DNA of 64,000 nt from Hyphomicrobium sp. (GCA_016716675.1 JADJVG010000009.1:124001-188000), one strand, 5' to 3'. Positions 9,160 through 18,375 are shown, counted from the stretch's first letter. Program-made: numbers and translations. Notes: generated by a model not told the origin, from the sequence alone.

Positions 9160-9393
9160 ATGGATGGGCTGACGTTCTTCGGCCTGTGTGCCGTTACTGC
9201 AATGCTTCTGTTTTATGCATTTGAAGATTCGAGCTCGTGGTACGTCCTTGGCTTTGCAATCTCGTGCGGGCTGGCCTCGATTTACGGATTTTTGCAAAGC
9301 GCATGGCCGTTCGGCGTCGTTGAAGCCATCTGGACCGTGATCGCTTTGAAGCGCTGGCAAAAGCGTCGCCTTGCAGGCAAGCCCGCAGCGTGA
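9160..9393 (+). CDS. Small hypothetical membrane protein
   Basis: 77 residues with two or three hydrophobic segments (about 3-19, 27-46, 49-64) and a basic end, KRWQKRRLAGK. It starts at ATG 35 bases after lapA and ends 12 bases before trpF, so it is probably cotranscribed. I do not recognise a named family. The packed position and the membrane pattern make it a likely real gene. Confidence 0.7.
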   Translation: MDGLTFFGLCAVTAMLLFYAFEDSSSWYVLGFAISCGLASIYGFLQSAWPFGVVEAIWTVIALKRWQKRRLAGKPAA

Positions 9394-9405
9394 AACGTTA
9401 GGATT

Positions 9406-10059
9406 ATGTCCGTCCAGGCCAAGATATGCGGGATTTCGACCGGCGCAGCGCTCGACGCCGCGCTTGCGGGCGGAGCGCGCTTTATCGGTTTGGTGTTCTA
9501 CGCCAAGAGCCCGCGCTACGTCGATCTGGCAACGGCCAAGGGGCTCGCGGATCGCGCCCGCGGCCACGCAAAGATCGTCGCGCTCGTTGTCGATGCGGAC
9601 GACGCTGCGCTGCGCGAGATCAACGATGCCATAGCGCCCGACATGTTCCAATTGCACGGCAAGGAAACGCCACAGCGCGTCGCTGAAGTCGCGCAGCTGA
9701 CGGGCCGGCCCATCATCAAAGCCATTCCGGTCGAGAGTGAAGACGATACGGTGCGCGCAGAAACCTATGGCACGGTCGCGCATTTGATTTTGTTTGATGC
9801 CAAACCGCCGACGCGCCCCGACGCACTGCCCGGCGGCAACGGTTTGGTTTTCGACTGGAGTCTTATTGCGAGCGTGTCGGATCGCGTGCCCTACATGTTG
9901 TCGGGCGGATTAACGCCCGGCAACGTCGCGGAGGCCATTCGCCAGACAGCCACGAAAATGGTTGAAGTTTCATCCGGCGTTGAATCCGCGCCGGGCGTCA
10001 AAGACCCCGACTTGATCCGCCGCTTCCTAGATGCAGTAAAGACAGCTAAGCAGACGTAA
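9406..10059 (+). CDS. trpF: Phosphoribosylanthranilate isomerase
   Basis: Cytosolic TIM-barrel enzyme of tryptophan synthesis that isomerises N-(5-phosphoribosyl)anthranilate to CdRP. The AKICGI start gives general acid/base Cys8, and LILFDAK gives Asp131. The phosphate-binding blocks LSGGLTPGNV and VEVSSGVES are present. The length, 217 residues, is normal. It is the first of the trpF-trpB-trpA run; trpC, trpD and trpE are elsewhere. Confidence 0.96.
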   Translation: MSVQAKICGISTGAALDAALAGGARFIGLVFYAKSPRYVDLATAKGLADRARGHAKIVALVVDADDAALREINDAIAPDMFQLHGKETPQRVAEVAQLTGRPIIKAIPVESEDDTVRAETYGTVAHLILFDAKPPTRPDALPGGNGLVFDWSLIASVSDRVPYMLSGGLTPGNVAEAIRQTATKMVEVSSGVESAPGVKDPDLIRRFLDAVKTAKQT

Positions 10060-10066
10060 TACCACT

Positions 10067-10092
10067 CTCTCTCCACGCGTCGTTGGAGAGAG
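10067..10092. repeat. Hairpin in the trpF-trpB spacer
   Basis: 9-bp inverted repeat CTCTCTCCA / TGGAGAGAG with an 8-base loop, followed by a G/C-rich stretch including GGTGAGGGGCC. This resembles a common alphaproteobacterial intergenic palindrome built around CTCTCCCC...GGGGAGAG. There is no T tract, so it is not a classical terminator. Confidence 0.6.
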
Positions 10093-10206
10093 GGCCACGG
10101 TGAGGGGCCGCCGCTTTTGCGGAACACGTTCGACCCCTGACCCCGGCCCGCTCTCATTTGCAAGACAACAGCGATGGGGAGAGGCGAAATTTTTGAGGAT
10201 CGCGCC

Positions 10207-11448
10207 ATGTCGACGACGACGCAGAAATCCGGCGAAGCCAAGCTCAACAGCTATAGGAGCGGGCCCGACGATCGCGGCTTTTTCGGCCTGTTCGGCGGCC
10301 GTTTCGTTGCTGAAACGCTGATGCCGTTGATCCTCGATCTTGAACGCGCTTATACGGCTGCGAAAGCCGATCCGACATTCCAGGCCGAGATCGATCATCT
10401 CAATCTGCATTATGCCGGCCGTCCAAGTCCGCTGTATTACGCCGACCGGATGACCAAAGAATTGGGCGGCGCCAAGATCTACTTCAAGCGCGACGAGCTC
10501 AATCACACCGGCTCGCACAAGATCAACAATTGCCTCGGCCAAATTTTGCTTGCGATGCGCATGGGCAAGACGCGCATCATCGCTGAGACGGGCGCTGGTC
10601 AGCACGGCGTTGCGGTTGCGACCGTGTGCGCCAAATACGGGTTGCCGTGCGAGATCTATATGGGCGCCGTCGATATCGAGCGCCAAGCGCCGAACGTCGC
10701 GCGTATGAAGTTGCTCGGCGCCAAATTGAACTCGGTCACGTCGGGTGCCGGCACGCTCAAAGACGCGATGAACGAAGCGCTGCGCGACTGGGTGACGAAT
10801 GTCAAAGACACATACTACCTGATCGGCACGGCGGCCGGTCCGCATCCGTATCCGGCGATGGTTCGCGATTTCCAGTCGATCATCGGCAAGGAAGCGCGCG
10901 AACAGATGCTGGCGGCGGAAGGCCGTCTGCCTGACACGGTTGTTGCGTGCATCGGCGGCGGTTCCAATGCGATCGGGCTGTTCCATCCCTTCCTCGATGA
11001 CGCGGGCGTCGCGATCTATGGCGTTGAAGCCGGCGGTCACGGGCTTGACGTTGAAAACGGCCATGCCGCCTCGATGACCGGCGGAACGCCCGGCGTGCTG
11101 CATGGCAATCGCACCTATCTTCTGCAGAACAGTGATGGCCAGATCCTCGAAGGCCATTCGATTTCGGCCGGTCTCGATTATCCGGGTGTCGGGCCGGAGC
11201 ACGCCTGGCTGAAGAACAACGGCCGCGTGACGTATGTCGCAATCACCGACAGGGAAGCGCTGGAGGCGTTGCAATTCTGTACGCGCATGGAAGGCATCAT
11301 TCCGGCCTTGGAGCCAAGCCACGCGCTGGCTCAGGTGATGAAGCTCGCGCCGACGTTGCCGAAAGATAATTTGCTGGTGATGAATCTCTGTGGCCGCGGC
11401 GACAAGGATCTGTTCACCGTCGCCAAGGCATTGGGAATGAAAATCTGA
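10207..11448 (+). CDS. trpB: Tryptophan synthase beta chain
   Basis: PLP enzyme that condenses indole with serine in the TrpA2B2 complex. The PLP lysine is Lys105 in NHTGSHKINN; the GGGSNAIG phosphate loop and the CGRGDKD C-terminal block are present. I chose the ATG at 10207 (413 aa), which has TGAGGAT about 10 bases upstream. An in-frame ATG at 10174 has no ribosome site and would add 11 unlikely residues. The stop is 2 bases before trpA. Confidence 0.96.
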   Translation: MSTTTQKSGEAKLNSYRSGPDDRGFFGLFGGRFVAETLMPLILDLERAYTAAKADPTFQAEIDHLNLHYAGRPSPLYYADRMTKELGGAKIYFKRDELNHTGSHKINNCLGQILLAMRMGKTRIIAETGAGQHGVAVATVCAKYGLPCEIYMGAVDIERQAPNVARMKLLGAKLNSVTSGAGTLKDAMNEALRDWVTNVKDTYYLIGTAAGPHPYPAMVRDFQSIIGKEAREQMLAAEGRLPDTVVACIGGGSNAIGLFHPFLDDAGVAIYGVEAGGHGLDVENGHAASMTGGTPGVLHGNRTYLLQNSDGQILEGHSISAGLDYPGVGPEHAWLKNNGRVTYVAITDREALEALQFCTRMEGIIPALEPSHALAQVMKLAPTLPKDNLLVMNLCGRGDKDLFTVAKALGMKI

Positions 11449-11450
11449 GC

Positions 11451-12278
11451 ATGACACACGCTACCCGCATCGACGCCCGCTTCGCACAACTGAAAAAAGA
11501 ACAGCGCCCCGCGCTGGTGACCTTCGTTTCGGCCGGTGATCCCGATCTGGAAACGAGCGAGAAGATCCTCGCCGGGTTGCCGGCGGCTGGCGCCGACATC
11601 ATCGAACTCGGCATGCCGTTCTCCGATCCGATGGCCGATGGTCCCGCGATCCAAGCATCATCGCTGCGCGCCTTGAAGGCCGGGCACAACATGACCAAAA
11701 CGCTGGCGATGGTCCGTCGCTTCCGCGAGCGGGATCAAACCACGCCGATCGTGCTGATGGGCTATTACAACCCGATCTACGTCTACGGTAATGCGCGCTT
11801 CCTGGCTGACGCCAAGGCTGCCGGTGTCGATGGCTTGATCGTCGTCGATGTGCCGCCGGAAGCCGACGAGGAACTGTGCCTGCCCGCCGTTGACGCCGGT
11901 CTGAATTTCATTCGCTTGGCTACGCCGACGACCGACGATAAGCGGTTACCGGCGGTTCTGAAGAACACGTCGGGGTTCGTTTATTACGTGTCGATTACCG
12001 GCATTACGGGTGCGGCCGCACCCGTCGTGGATGACGTCCACGCCCAGGTGAAGCGCATCAAGGGGCAGACGCCGCTGCCCGTCGTCGTCGGATTCGGGGT
12101 CCGCTCGGGCCCCCAGGCCAAGGCGATCTCGCGCGGCGCCGACGGGGTTGTGGTCGGCTCGGCGATCGTCGCCGTCATCGAGAAGTCCTTGGGATCAAAG
12201 GGAGAAGCGACGCCGGAGACGGTCAGCGGGGTCCTGGCGCTCGTTAACGAACTCGGTGCGGCACTGCGGTCGGCTTGA
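11451..12278 (+). CDS. trpA: Tryptophan synthase alpha chain
   Basis: Cleaves indole-3-glycerol phosphate to indole, which is channelled to TrpB. The barrel carries catalytic Glu52 and Asp63 in IIELGMPFSDPMADGP; the phosphate loop GFGVRSG and the YYVSITGITGAA block are present. The 275-residue length is normal. It starts 2 bases after trpB and is probably translationally coupled. Confidence 0.96.
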   Translation: MTHATRIDARFAQLKKEQRPALVTFVSAGDPDLETSEKILAGLPAAGADIIELGMPFSDPMADGPAIQASSLRALKAGHNMTKTLAMVRRFRERDQTTPIVLMGYYNPIYVYGNARFLADAKAAGVDGLIVVDVPPEADEELCLPAVDAGLNFIRLATPTTDDKRLPAVLKNTSGFVYYVSITGITGAAAPVVDDVHAQVKRIKGQTPLPVVVGFGVRSGPQAKAISRGADGVVVGSAIVAVIEKSLGSKGEATPETVSGVLALVNELGAALRSA

Positions 12279-12461
12279 CCAAGGCGAAGGATATCCACCA
12301 AAAGGTCTGGAGGGGCGCTATAATGCCCCCATATCTAGAGCGCTGAGCCTAGCGTGGTGCTAGGACAAGCGCTAAATTATATGGCTTGGAAGCCGCGCCG
12401 GATTGGCTGCCGTTACGAAACGTGACGCTGGAAGCCACGGGAAGCGCGCCCAAGTTTTTCG

Positions 12462-12483
12462 CCGGGTTCAAAAGCGAACCCGG
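12462..12483 (+). other. Hairpin just upstream of the accD ribosome site
   Basis: 8-bp stem CCGGGTTC/GAACCCGG with a 6-base loop, ending about 10 bases before GAGGAG of accD. It could influence ribosome access to accD, but no T tract or known leader motif accompanies it. Confidence 0.4.
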
Positions 12484-12507
12484 TCAGACCACGAGGAGCC
12501 AATCGCA

Positions 12508-13593
12508 GTGAACTGGATCAACAACGTTGTCCGGCCCAAGATCAGCGGACTGTTGTCTACCACGAAGCGCGACGTGCCGGACAACCTTTGGGTGAAGTGC
12601 CCCGAGAGCGGCCAGATGGTCTTTTACAAAGACCTCGAGGCCAATCAGTTCGTGGTGCCGGGCTCGAACTATCACATGCGCCTCGCGGCCGATCAGCGGC
12701 TCGCCCATCTGTTCGATGATGGACAGTATAAGGTCGTGCCGGTGCCGTCGGTCCAGCAGGATCCGCTCAAGTTTCGCGACGGCCGCAAGTATACCGATCG
12801 CCTGAAAGACGCGAAAGCCGACACCAAGCTGGAAGACGCCGTGCTGGTCGGCGAGGGCCTGCTTGAAGGGCGCCAGGTCGTGTCGGCCGTGCAGGATTTC
12901 CGCTTTATGGCCGGATCGCTGGGTATGGCGGCGGGCGAAGCCCTGATTGCCGGCATGTTGCGCGCCGTCGATCTCAAGGCGCCGTTCATTCTGTTTGCGG
13001 CGTCGGGCGGCGCGCGTATGCAGGAAGGCATTCTGTCATTGATGCAGATGCCGCGCGTAACGATCGCCGTGCAGCGGCTGCGCGAAAATCGTTTACCCTA
13101 TATAGTGGTTTTGACGGACCCGACGACGGGTGGTGTCACGGCATCCTATGCGATGCTCGGCGATGTCCATATCGCAGAGCCCGGCGCACTGATCTGTTTT
13201 GCCGGTCCGCGCGTTATTCAACAAACGATCCGCGAGCAATTGCCGGATGGGTTCCAGCGCTCCGAATATCTGCTGTCGCACGGCATGGTTGATATGGTTG
13301 TGCACCGCCACCAGATGCGCGAAACGCTGGCGCGGCTGTGCTCGATTTTCATGAGCGGCCTCGATGCCTCGCGGGGCAAAGACGTGCGTAAGGTGAACGG
13401 CAAGTCCCACGTCAACGGCGCGTCGGTTGACGGCAAACTGATTGAGACTGCAGCGCGTGAGACCGGCATCACCGAAGCCGAAGCCGTGCCGCCGAGCCAG
13501 CGTTTTGAAGCGGGTCGCGGCGACAAGGCGAAGCGGGACGGCGAAACGTCAAGCGGAGCGGTAAACCCGAAAGACGCTGGGCGTGGTATTTAG
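12508..13593 (+). CDS. accD: Acetyl-CoA carboxylase carboxyltransferase subunit beta
   Basis: Carboxyltransferase half of acetyl-CoA carboxylase, making malonyl-CoA for fatty acid synthesis with AccA, AccB and AccC. The crotonase-type core (ASGGARMQEG, TDPTTGGVTASYA, GPRVIQQT) is intact. I chose GTG 12508 (MNWINNVV..., 361 aa) because GAGGAG precedes it; a longer frame to 12403 is non-homologous. The N-terminal zinc ribbon keeps only Cys31: the other three cysteine positions read S34, P51 and S53-type residues. I recall the same loss in Bradyrhizobium AccD. The C-terminal 60 residues are a variable, charged tail. Confidence 0.95.
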   Translation: MNWINNVVRPKISGLLSTTKRDVPDNLWVKCPESGQMVFYKDLEANQFVVPGSNYHMRLAADQRLAHLFDDGQYKVVPVPSVQQDPLKFRDGRKYTDRLKDAKADTKLEDAVLVGEGLLEGRQVVSAVQDFRFMAGSLGMAAGEALIAGMLRAVDLKAPFILFAASGGARMQEGILSLMQMPRVTIAVQRLRENRLPYIVVLTDPTTGGVTASYAMLGDVHIAEPGALICFAGPRVIQQTIREQLPDGFQRSEYLLSHGMVDMVVHRHQMRETLARLCSIFMSGLDASRGKDVRKVNGKSHVNGASVDGKLIETAARETGITEAEAVPPSQRFEAGRGDKAKRDGETSSGAVNPKDAGRGI

Positions 13594-13659
13594 CGGCGGC
13601 ATTTGATAAGGAAGCAACCTTGCCTGTTGCCAAGGATGACTTCTCGAGTTCGCACTAAC

Positions 13660-15009
13660 ATGCCCACAAAAACCAAACTGCCGACCAGCGATCAGCTCCT
13701 CGCCGAGATGATGTTCCTGCACCCCAAGCTGATCGACCTGTCGCTCGGACGGGTCGAGCGCCTGCTCGGTAAGCTCGGCCATCCTGAAAAGAAGCTGCCA
13801 CCCGTCGTGCACATTGCAGGCACCAACGGCAAAGGCTCCGTCACCGCCTATCTAAAGGCGATGATCGAAGCCGCGGGCAAGCGCGTGCATGCTTACACGT
13901 CGCCTCATCTCGTGCGCTTTCATGAGCGTATTACGCTCGCGGCTGGCGAGGGCCGCTCGCAGCCGATCGATGAAGCCTCGCTCGTTGATGTTTTAATGCG
14001 CGTGCGTGCGGTCAACGACGGCGATGACATCACACAATTTGAAATCACCACCGCCGCAGCATTCCTCGCATTCAGCGAGACACCCGCGGATATCGTGCTG
14101 CTTGAAGTCGGCCTTGGCGGACGTCTCGACGCGACCAACGTGATCGAGAGCCCCGTACTCACCATCATCACGCCGATTTCGATGGACCATGCCGAGAAGC
14201 TCGGACCAACGCTGTCGAAGATTGCGGCCGAGAAGGCCGGCATCTTGAAGCGCGGCGCGACGGGCATCGTTTCGCAGCAATCCAGCGACGTGCTCGATGT
14301 GATTGAGGAAAAAGCGCGCAAGGCCGGTGCGCCGCTCGTGGTGTGGGGGCAGGATTTTGACGCTTATGAGCAAAGCGGCCGCCTCGTCGTTCAGTTGAAC
14401 GAAGAGCTACTTGATTTGCCACTGCCAGCCCTCGCGGGTCGTCATCAGATCGTCAATGCCGGCACGGCAGTTGCCGCCGCCGTCAAGCTGGCGAGCAAAT
14501 TGCCGGCGCTGGGCTTGGACGAAATGGCGATTGGGCGCGGCTTGCAAACCGTTGAATGGCCGGCGCGTATGCAGCGTCTGACCACGGGCCCGCTGCCTGC
14601 CATTCTAGGGCCGGACACTGAGTTGTGGCTGGACGGCGGGCATAATCCAGCCGCCGGCGATATGATTGCCGATACGCTTGCAGGCTTCGAAGAGAAGGCA
14701 CCGAAGCCCGTTTACCTTGTGGTCGGAATGATGGGCCAGAAAGATGCGCTCGGCTTCCTGGCGCCATTTCGCGGGCTTGTGCGCGGTATCTATACGGTGC
14801 CCATTCCGGGCGCCCACGAAACGCCGCATAGTCAGGAGACACTCGCCGAAGTTGCCCAGAGTGCGGGCTTGCAGGCGATTGATCGCGAAGGTGTGATCGC
14901 GGCTTTGCAAACAATTGCTGCGCTGCCGAAAGGCCCGAAGAGAGTACTTATTTGCGGCTCTCTCTATCTCGCTGGCCACGTTCTGACTTTACAGGAAAGC
15001 GGCGTTTAA
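13660..15009 (+). CDS. folC: Bifunctional folylpolyglutamate synthase / dihydrofolate synthase
   Basis: ATP-dependent Mur-ligase-like enzyme that adds glutamate to dihydropteroate and folates. The P-loop is HIAGTNGKGSVTAYL, followed by TSPHLVRFHERI and the LLEVGLGGRLDATNV block; the C-terminal domain has LWLDGGHNPAA. ATG 13660 gives 449 residues and fits family length; upstream in-frame starts at 13636 (ATG) and 13603 (TTG) cannot be excluded. It follows accD, the usual neighbour. Confidence 0.94.
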   Translation: MPTKTKLPTSDQLLAEMMFLHPKLIDLSLGRVERLLGKLGHPEKKLPPVVHIAGTNGKGSVTAYLKAMIEAAGKRVHAYTSPHLVRFHERITLAAGEGRSQPIDEASLVDVLMRVRAVNDGDDITQFEITTAAAFLAFSETPADIVLLEVGLGGRLDATNVIESPVLTIITPISMDHAEKLGPTLSKIAAEKAGILKRGATGIVSQQSSDVLDVIEEKARKAGAPLVVWGQDFDAYEQSGRLVVQLNEELLDLPLPALAGRHQIVNAGTAVAAAVKLASKLPALGLDEMAIGRGLQTVEWPARMQRLTTGPLPAILGPDTELWLDGGHNPAAGDMIADTLAGFEEKAPKPVYLVVGMMGQKDALGFLAPFRGLVRGIYTVPIPGAHETPHSQETLAEVAQSAGLQAIDREGVIAALQTIAALPKGPKRVLICGSLYLAGHVLTLQESGV

Positions 15010-15170
15010 TTCGGCGTTCCCGCCGCCTCGAAAATGAGATCCTACGCCGTCAAATGTTGCTCGGGCTCCAACTAAGGAATGAGTTGGGCTCACTGTTCAA
15101 TGTCATGAGGCATCGCTATGGTGCACAAAAAATAACAATCAAAACGGCTCACCCTAGGAGGAGACACCAG

Positions 15171-16691
15171 ATGCAGCACGTCGCCATGGACAAGTTGAAA
15201 GGCACGCAGGTTATCAAGTCGCGTTATGATAACTTTATCGGAGGCAAGTGGGTTGCCCCGGTTCGCGGCCAATATTTCAAAAACGTCACGCCGATCACCG
15301 GCCAGGAAATCTGCGAGATCGCCCGCTCGACCTCGGAAGACATCGAACTGGCGCTCGACGCAGCGCACAAGGCGCGCCAGGCTTGGGCCCGCACGTCGCC
15401 TGCTGAGCGCGCCAAGGTTCTGAACAAAATCGCCGACCGCATGGAAGAAAACCTCGACATCATCGCGCTGGTTGAATCGATCGACAACGGCAAGCCGATC
15501 CGCGAAACGACTTTCGCTGACGTTCCGCTTGGCATCGACCACTGGCGCTACTTCGCAGGCTGCCTGCGCGCCCAGGAAGGTTCGATCTCGGAAATCGACC
15601 ACGATACGGTCGCCTACCACTTCCACGAACCGCTGGGCGTCGTTGGCCAGATCATTCCGTGGAACTTCCCGCTGCTTATGGCGATCTGGAAGCTGGCGCC
15701 GGCTCTCGCCGCCGGTAACTGCGTCGTGCTAAAGCCTGCCGAACAGACGCCGATGTCGATCATGGTGCTGATGGAAATCATCGGCGACCTGTTGCCGGAA
15801 GGCGTTCTCAACGTCGTCAACGGCTTCGGCGTCGAAGCTGGTAAGCCGCTGGCGCAGAACAAGCGCATCGCCAAGATCGCGTTCACCGGCGAAACCTCGA
15901 CCGGCCGCCTGATCATGCAGTACGCATCGGAAAACATCATCCCGTGCACGCTGGAACTCGGTGGCAAGTCGCCGAACATCTTCTTCGCCGACGTCATGGA
16001 CGCCGACGACGAATACTTCGACAAGTGCCTCGAAGGCTTCACGATGTTCGCGCTCAACCAGGGCGAAGTCTGCACCTGTCCGAGCCGCGCGCTGGTCCAG
16101 CGTTCGATCTATGAAAAGTTCATGGACCGTGCGTTGCAGCGCGTCGCCAAGATCAAGCAGGGCCACCCGCTCGATCCCTCGACGATGATCGGCGCGCAGG
16201 CGTCGAACGATCAGCTCGAAAAGATCCTGAGCTACATCGACATCGGCCGTGGCGAAGGCGCTCGCGTTCTGACGGGTGGCAAGCGCGCCGCTCACTCGGG
16301 CGAAATCGCCAACGGCTACTACGTCGAGCCGACGGTTCTCGAAGGCCACAACAAGATGCGCGTGTTCCAGGAAGAGATCTTCGGACCGGTGCTCGCCGTC
16401 ACGACCTTCGAAACGCCGGAAGAAGCGCTGCAGATCGCCAACGATACGCTCTATGGCCTCGGCTCGGGCGTTTGGACGCGTAACGGCACGCAGGCGTATC
16501 GCTTCGGCCGTGAAATCCAGGCCGGCCGCGTTTGGACCAACTGCTACCACCTGTATCCGGCACATGCCGCATTCGGTGGCTACAAGCAGTCGGGCATCGG
16601 CCGCGAAACGCACAAGATGATGCTCGACCACTATCAGCAGACCAAGAACATGCTGGTCAGCTACAGCCCGAAGGCGCTCGGCTTCTTCTAA
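15171..16691 (+). CDS. NAD-dependent aldehyde dehydrogenase (AldA/ExaC type)
   Basis: Oxidises an aldehyde, probably acetaldehyde or a similar short aldehyde, to the acid. Family landmarks are IPWNFPLLMAIWKLAPALA, the general-base block LELGGKSPN, and the nucleophile Cys within NQGEVCTCPS; the end is HYQQTKNMLVSYSPKALGFF. The 506 residues match ExaC/AldB proteins. The start at ATG 15171 is set by AGGAGGAG 8 bases upstream; reading on to 14952 would overlap folC. High use of C-ending codons suggests strong expression. DUF779 genes and a cysteine hydrolase follow; ALDH of this type beside DUF779 is a recurring pairing. Confidence 0.94.
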   Translation: MQHVAMDKLKGTQVIKSRYDNFIGGKWVAPVRGQYFKNVTPITGQEICEIARSTSEDIELALDAAHKARQAWARTSPAERAKVLNKIADRMEENLDIIALVESIDNGKPIRETTFADVPLGIDHWRYFAGCLRAQEGSISEIDHDTVAYHFHEPLGVVGQIIPWNFPLLMAIWKLAPALAAGNCVVLKPAEQTPMSIMVLMEIIGDLLPEGVLNVVNGFGVEAGKPLAQNKRIAKIAFTGETSTGRLIMQYASENIIPCTLELGGKSPNIFFADVMDADDEYFDKCLEGFTMFALNQGEVCTCPSRALVQRSIYEKFMDRALQRVAKIKQGHPLDPSTMIGAQASNDQLEKILSYIDIGRGEGARVLTGGKRAAHSGEIANGYYVEPTVLEGHNKMRVFQEEIFGPVLAVTTFETPEEALQIANDTLYGLGSGVWTRNGTQAYRFGREIQAGRVWTNCYHLYPAHAAFGGYKQSGIGRETHKMMLDHYQQTKNMLVSYSPKALGFF

Positions 16692-16715
16692 GGCGCGTTT
16701 GGTTTTGCCAATTGG

Positions 16716-16751
16716 GGGGTGCGGAGCCGAAAGGTTCCGCACCCCTTTCTT
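16716..16751 (+). terminator. Rho-independent terminator after the aldehyde dehydrogenase
   Basis: 10-bp stem GGGGTGCGGA / TCCGCACCCC at 16716-16725 and 16736-16745, loop of 10, followed by TTTCTT. It lies 24 bases after the stop, so the DUF779 genes downstream are reached only by read-through or from their own promoter. Confidence 0.88.
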
Positions 16752-16874
16752 ATAGCCTTCGGGTAATTCGAAGCCCGGGCACGGGATTTGCCTATTTCAA
16801 TCGTTAGCCCTGAGCATTACCTAGAAGGTACGCCGCGACCGACGAAAGCCGGTTCGCGGATGAGGAGATGTGCG

Positions 16875-17288
16875 ATGGCGACCAATGACGCACCGGCCTG
16901 CTCAATCACCGCGACACCAGAGGCGCGGGACGCGCTGCGGCAACTCAAAGAGCAGCACGGTGACATTATTTTGCACGTCGCGGGGGCCAACAGCGGTCTA
17001 CGCCGTCCGGTTTGTCTGCCGGCAGGTGAATTGCGCATCGGTCAGCGCGACGACCTCTTAGGCGTCATTGAAGGCGTGCCCGTTTATCAAATGCAAAGCC
17101 GCCCAAGCGGAGAGTGTCATAGCGACGAACTGGTGATCGATATGGTCGACGGTTTTCCGGTCGGCTTCTCGCTCTCAACCGGAACCCGCCGCCGTTTTAC
17201 AATTTATCGCAAGCATGGCGCGCAAAGCTGCGTCCAGGCATTTTCGCAAGATTCAAATGTGATCGGAGTCCAACATGACGACTACTGA
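16875..17288 (+). CDS. Divergent DUF779-like protein lacking the cysteine motif
   Basis: 137-residue protein that aligns along its length with the DUF779 protein encoded next: ATPEARDALRQL.. against ATPEAINLITKL.., LLGVIEGVPVYQM against FMGEIGGQPLYMG, and ELVIDMVDGFPVGFSL against HIIIDVVPGRGSGFSL. The Cys-rich GGCCDGSAPMC signature is replaced by ANSGLRRPVC, so any metal or redox role resting on those cysteines is probably lost or changed. ATG 16875 is set by GAGGAG 7 bases upstream. It overlaps the next gene by 14 bases. Function unknown. Confidence 0.75.
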   Translation: MATNDAPACSITATPEARDALRQLKEQHGDIILHVAGANSGLRRPVCLPAGELRIGQRDDLLGVIEGVPVYQMQSRPSGECHSDELVIDMVDGFPVGFSLSTGTRRRFTIYRKHGAQSCVQAFSQDSNVIGVQHDDY

Positions 17289-17703
17289 AACCGTTCGCCA
17301 AACAGCCAATATCTCGCGCGTCAGTGCAACGCCGGAAGCGATCAACCTGATTACCAAGTTGATGGCCATGCACGGTCCGCTGATGTTCCATCAGTCGGGC
17401 GGGTGCTGTGATGGCAGCGCGCCGATGTGTTACCCACTCAAGGAATTCAAAGTCAGCGCGCAGGATGTGTTCATGGGCGAGATCGGCGGCCAGCCGCTCT
17501 ACATGGGCAAATCCCAGTTCGAATACTGGCAGCATACCCACATCATTATCGACGTTGTGCCGGGGCGCGGTTCTGGGTTTTCGCTGGAAGCACCGGAAGG
17601 CGTCCGCTTCCTCACACGCTCGCGTATCTTTACCGATGCTGAGAACGATGCGCTCGACGCGAGTGGACCGCCGCCGAATGGCATTGAGCGTCCTGCCTAT
17701 TAA
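17275..17703 (+). CDS. DUF779 family protein
   Basis: 142-residue cytosolic protein of unknown function usually encoded beside aldehyde or alcohol dehydrogenases. The family signature HQSGGCCDGSAPMCYP (Cys44, Cys45, Cys52) and QFEYWQHTHIIIDVVPGRG with GVRFLTRSRIF are complete. It overlaps the preceding paralogue by 14 bases and lies 40 bases before the cysteine hydrolase, implying one transcript. Its linkage to the aldehyde dehydrogenase suggests a role in aldehyde metabolism, possibly metal-dependent; this is inference. Confidence 0.9.
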   Translation: MTTTETVRQTANISRVSATPEAINLITKLMAMHGPLMFHQSGGCCDGSAPMCYPLKEFKVSAQDVFMGEIGGQPLYMGKSQFEYWQHTHIIIDVVPGRGSGFSLEAPEGVRFLTRSRIFTDAENDALDASGPPPNGIERPAY

Positions 17704-17743
17704 TCCAGTAACAATTGAGAAGAAACGATCGGGAGAACGACAT

Positions 17744-18343
17744 ATGGCTGCCTCAAAAACGCTGCGCGAACTGACAGGCATGGGCTACACGCCGACCACA
17801 GTAGGCCAGTCGGCGCTGGTGTTGATCGATTGCCAGAACACCTACCGCGAAGGCGTGATGCGGCTTGAAGGCGTTGAGCCTGCACTCGTCGAATGCCAGG
17901 CGCTGCTGCAGAGGTTTCGTGATGCGCGCCGGCCTGTCATCCACATCCAGCATAACGCGGGCGAGGGGTCGCCATACGACGTCAACGCGCGCATTGGCGC
18001 TATTGCCGATGTGGTGGCGCCCGCGGCCGGAGAGCCGGTGGTCGTGAAAGCCTATCCGAGCTCGTTCGAGAAGACCAATCTCGACGAACTGCTCAAAGGC
18101 TATGGCGTCACCGATCTGACGCTTGTCGGCTTCATGACCCATGTGTGCGTCAACTCAACGGCGCGCGCAGCCTTCAATCATGGCTACAAGCCGACCGTCG
18201 TCGCGTCCGCTACGGCGACACGCGCTTTGCCGAACCCAACCGGCGGCGTCGTCGAAGCAAAAGACCTGCACAACGCCAGCTTGGCGGCCTTGCACGATAT
18301 CTTCGCGGTCGTGGTGCCGGACTCGGCCTACGTTGGCACCTGA
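17744..18343 (+). CDS. Isochorismatase-family cysteine hydrolase
   Basis: 199-residue alpha/beta hydrolase of the isochorismatase/nicotinamidase superfamily. The catalytic triad is visible: Asp29 in VLIDCQN, Lys102 in VVKAYPSSF and Cys135 in THVCVNSTAR. The ATG at 17744 has GGGAG 9 bases upstream; the longer open frame runs into the DUF779 gene. The substrate cannot be read from sequence. It could hydrolyse an amide formed in the same aldehyde pathway, but that is only suggested by the operon. Confidence 0.9.
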   Translation: MAASKTLRELTGMGYTPTTVGQSALVLIDCQNTYREGVMRLEGVEPALVECQALLQRFRDARRPVIHIQHNAGEGSPYDVNARIGAIADVVAPAAGEPVVVKAYPSSFEKTNLDELLKGYGVTDLTLVGFMTHVCVNSTARAAFNHGYKPTVVASATATRALPNPTGGVVEAKDLHNASLAALHDIFAVVVPDSAYVGT

Positions 18344-18375
18344 GCGGTTCTGGGCACACGAATTCTGCACAAACA

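Noticed and set aside
12403..12507. Longer accD start at 12403
   Set aside because: The added residues are not AccD-like, while GTG 12508 has GAGGAG upstream and starts at the conserved MNWI.
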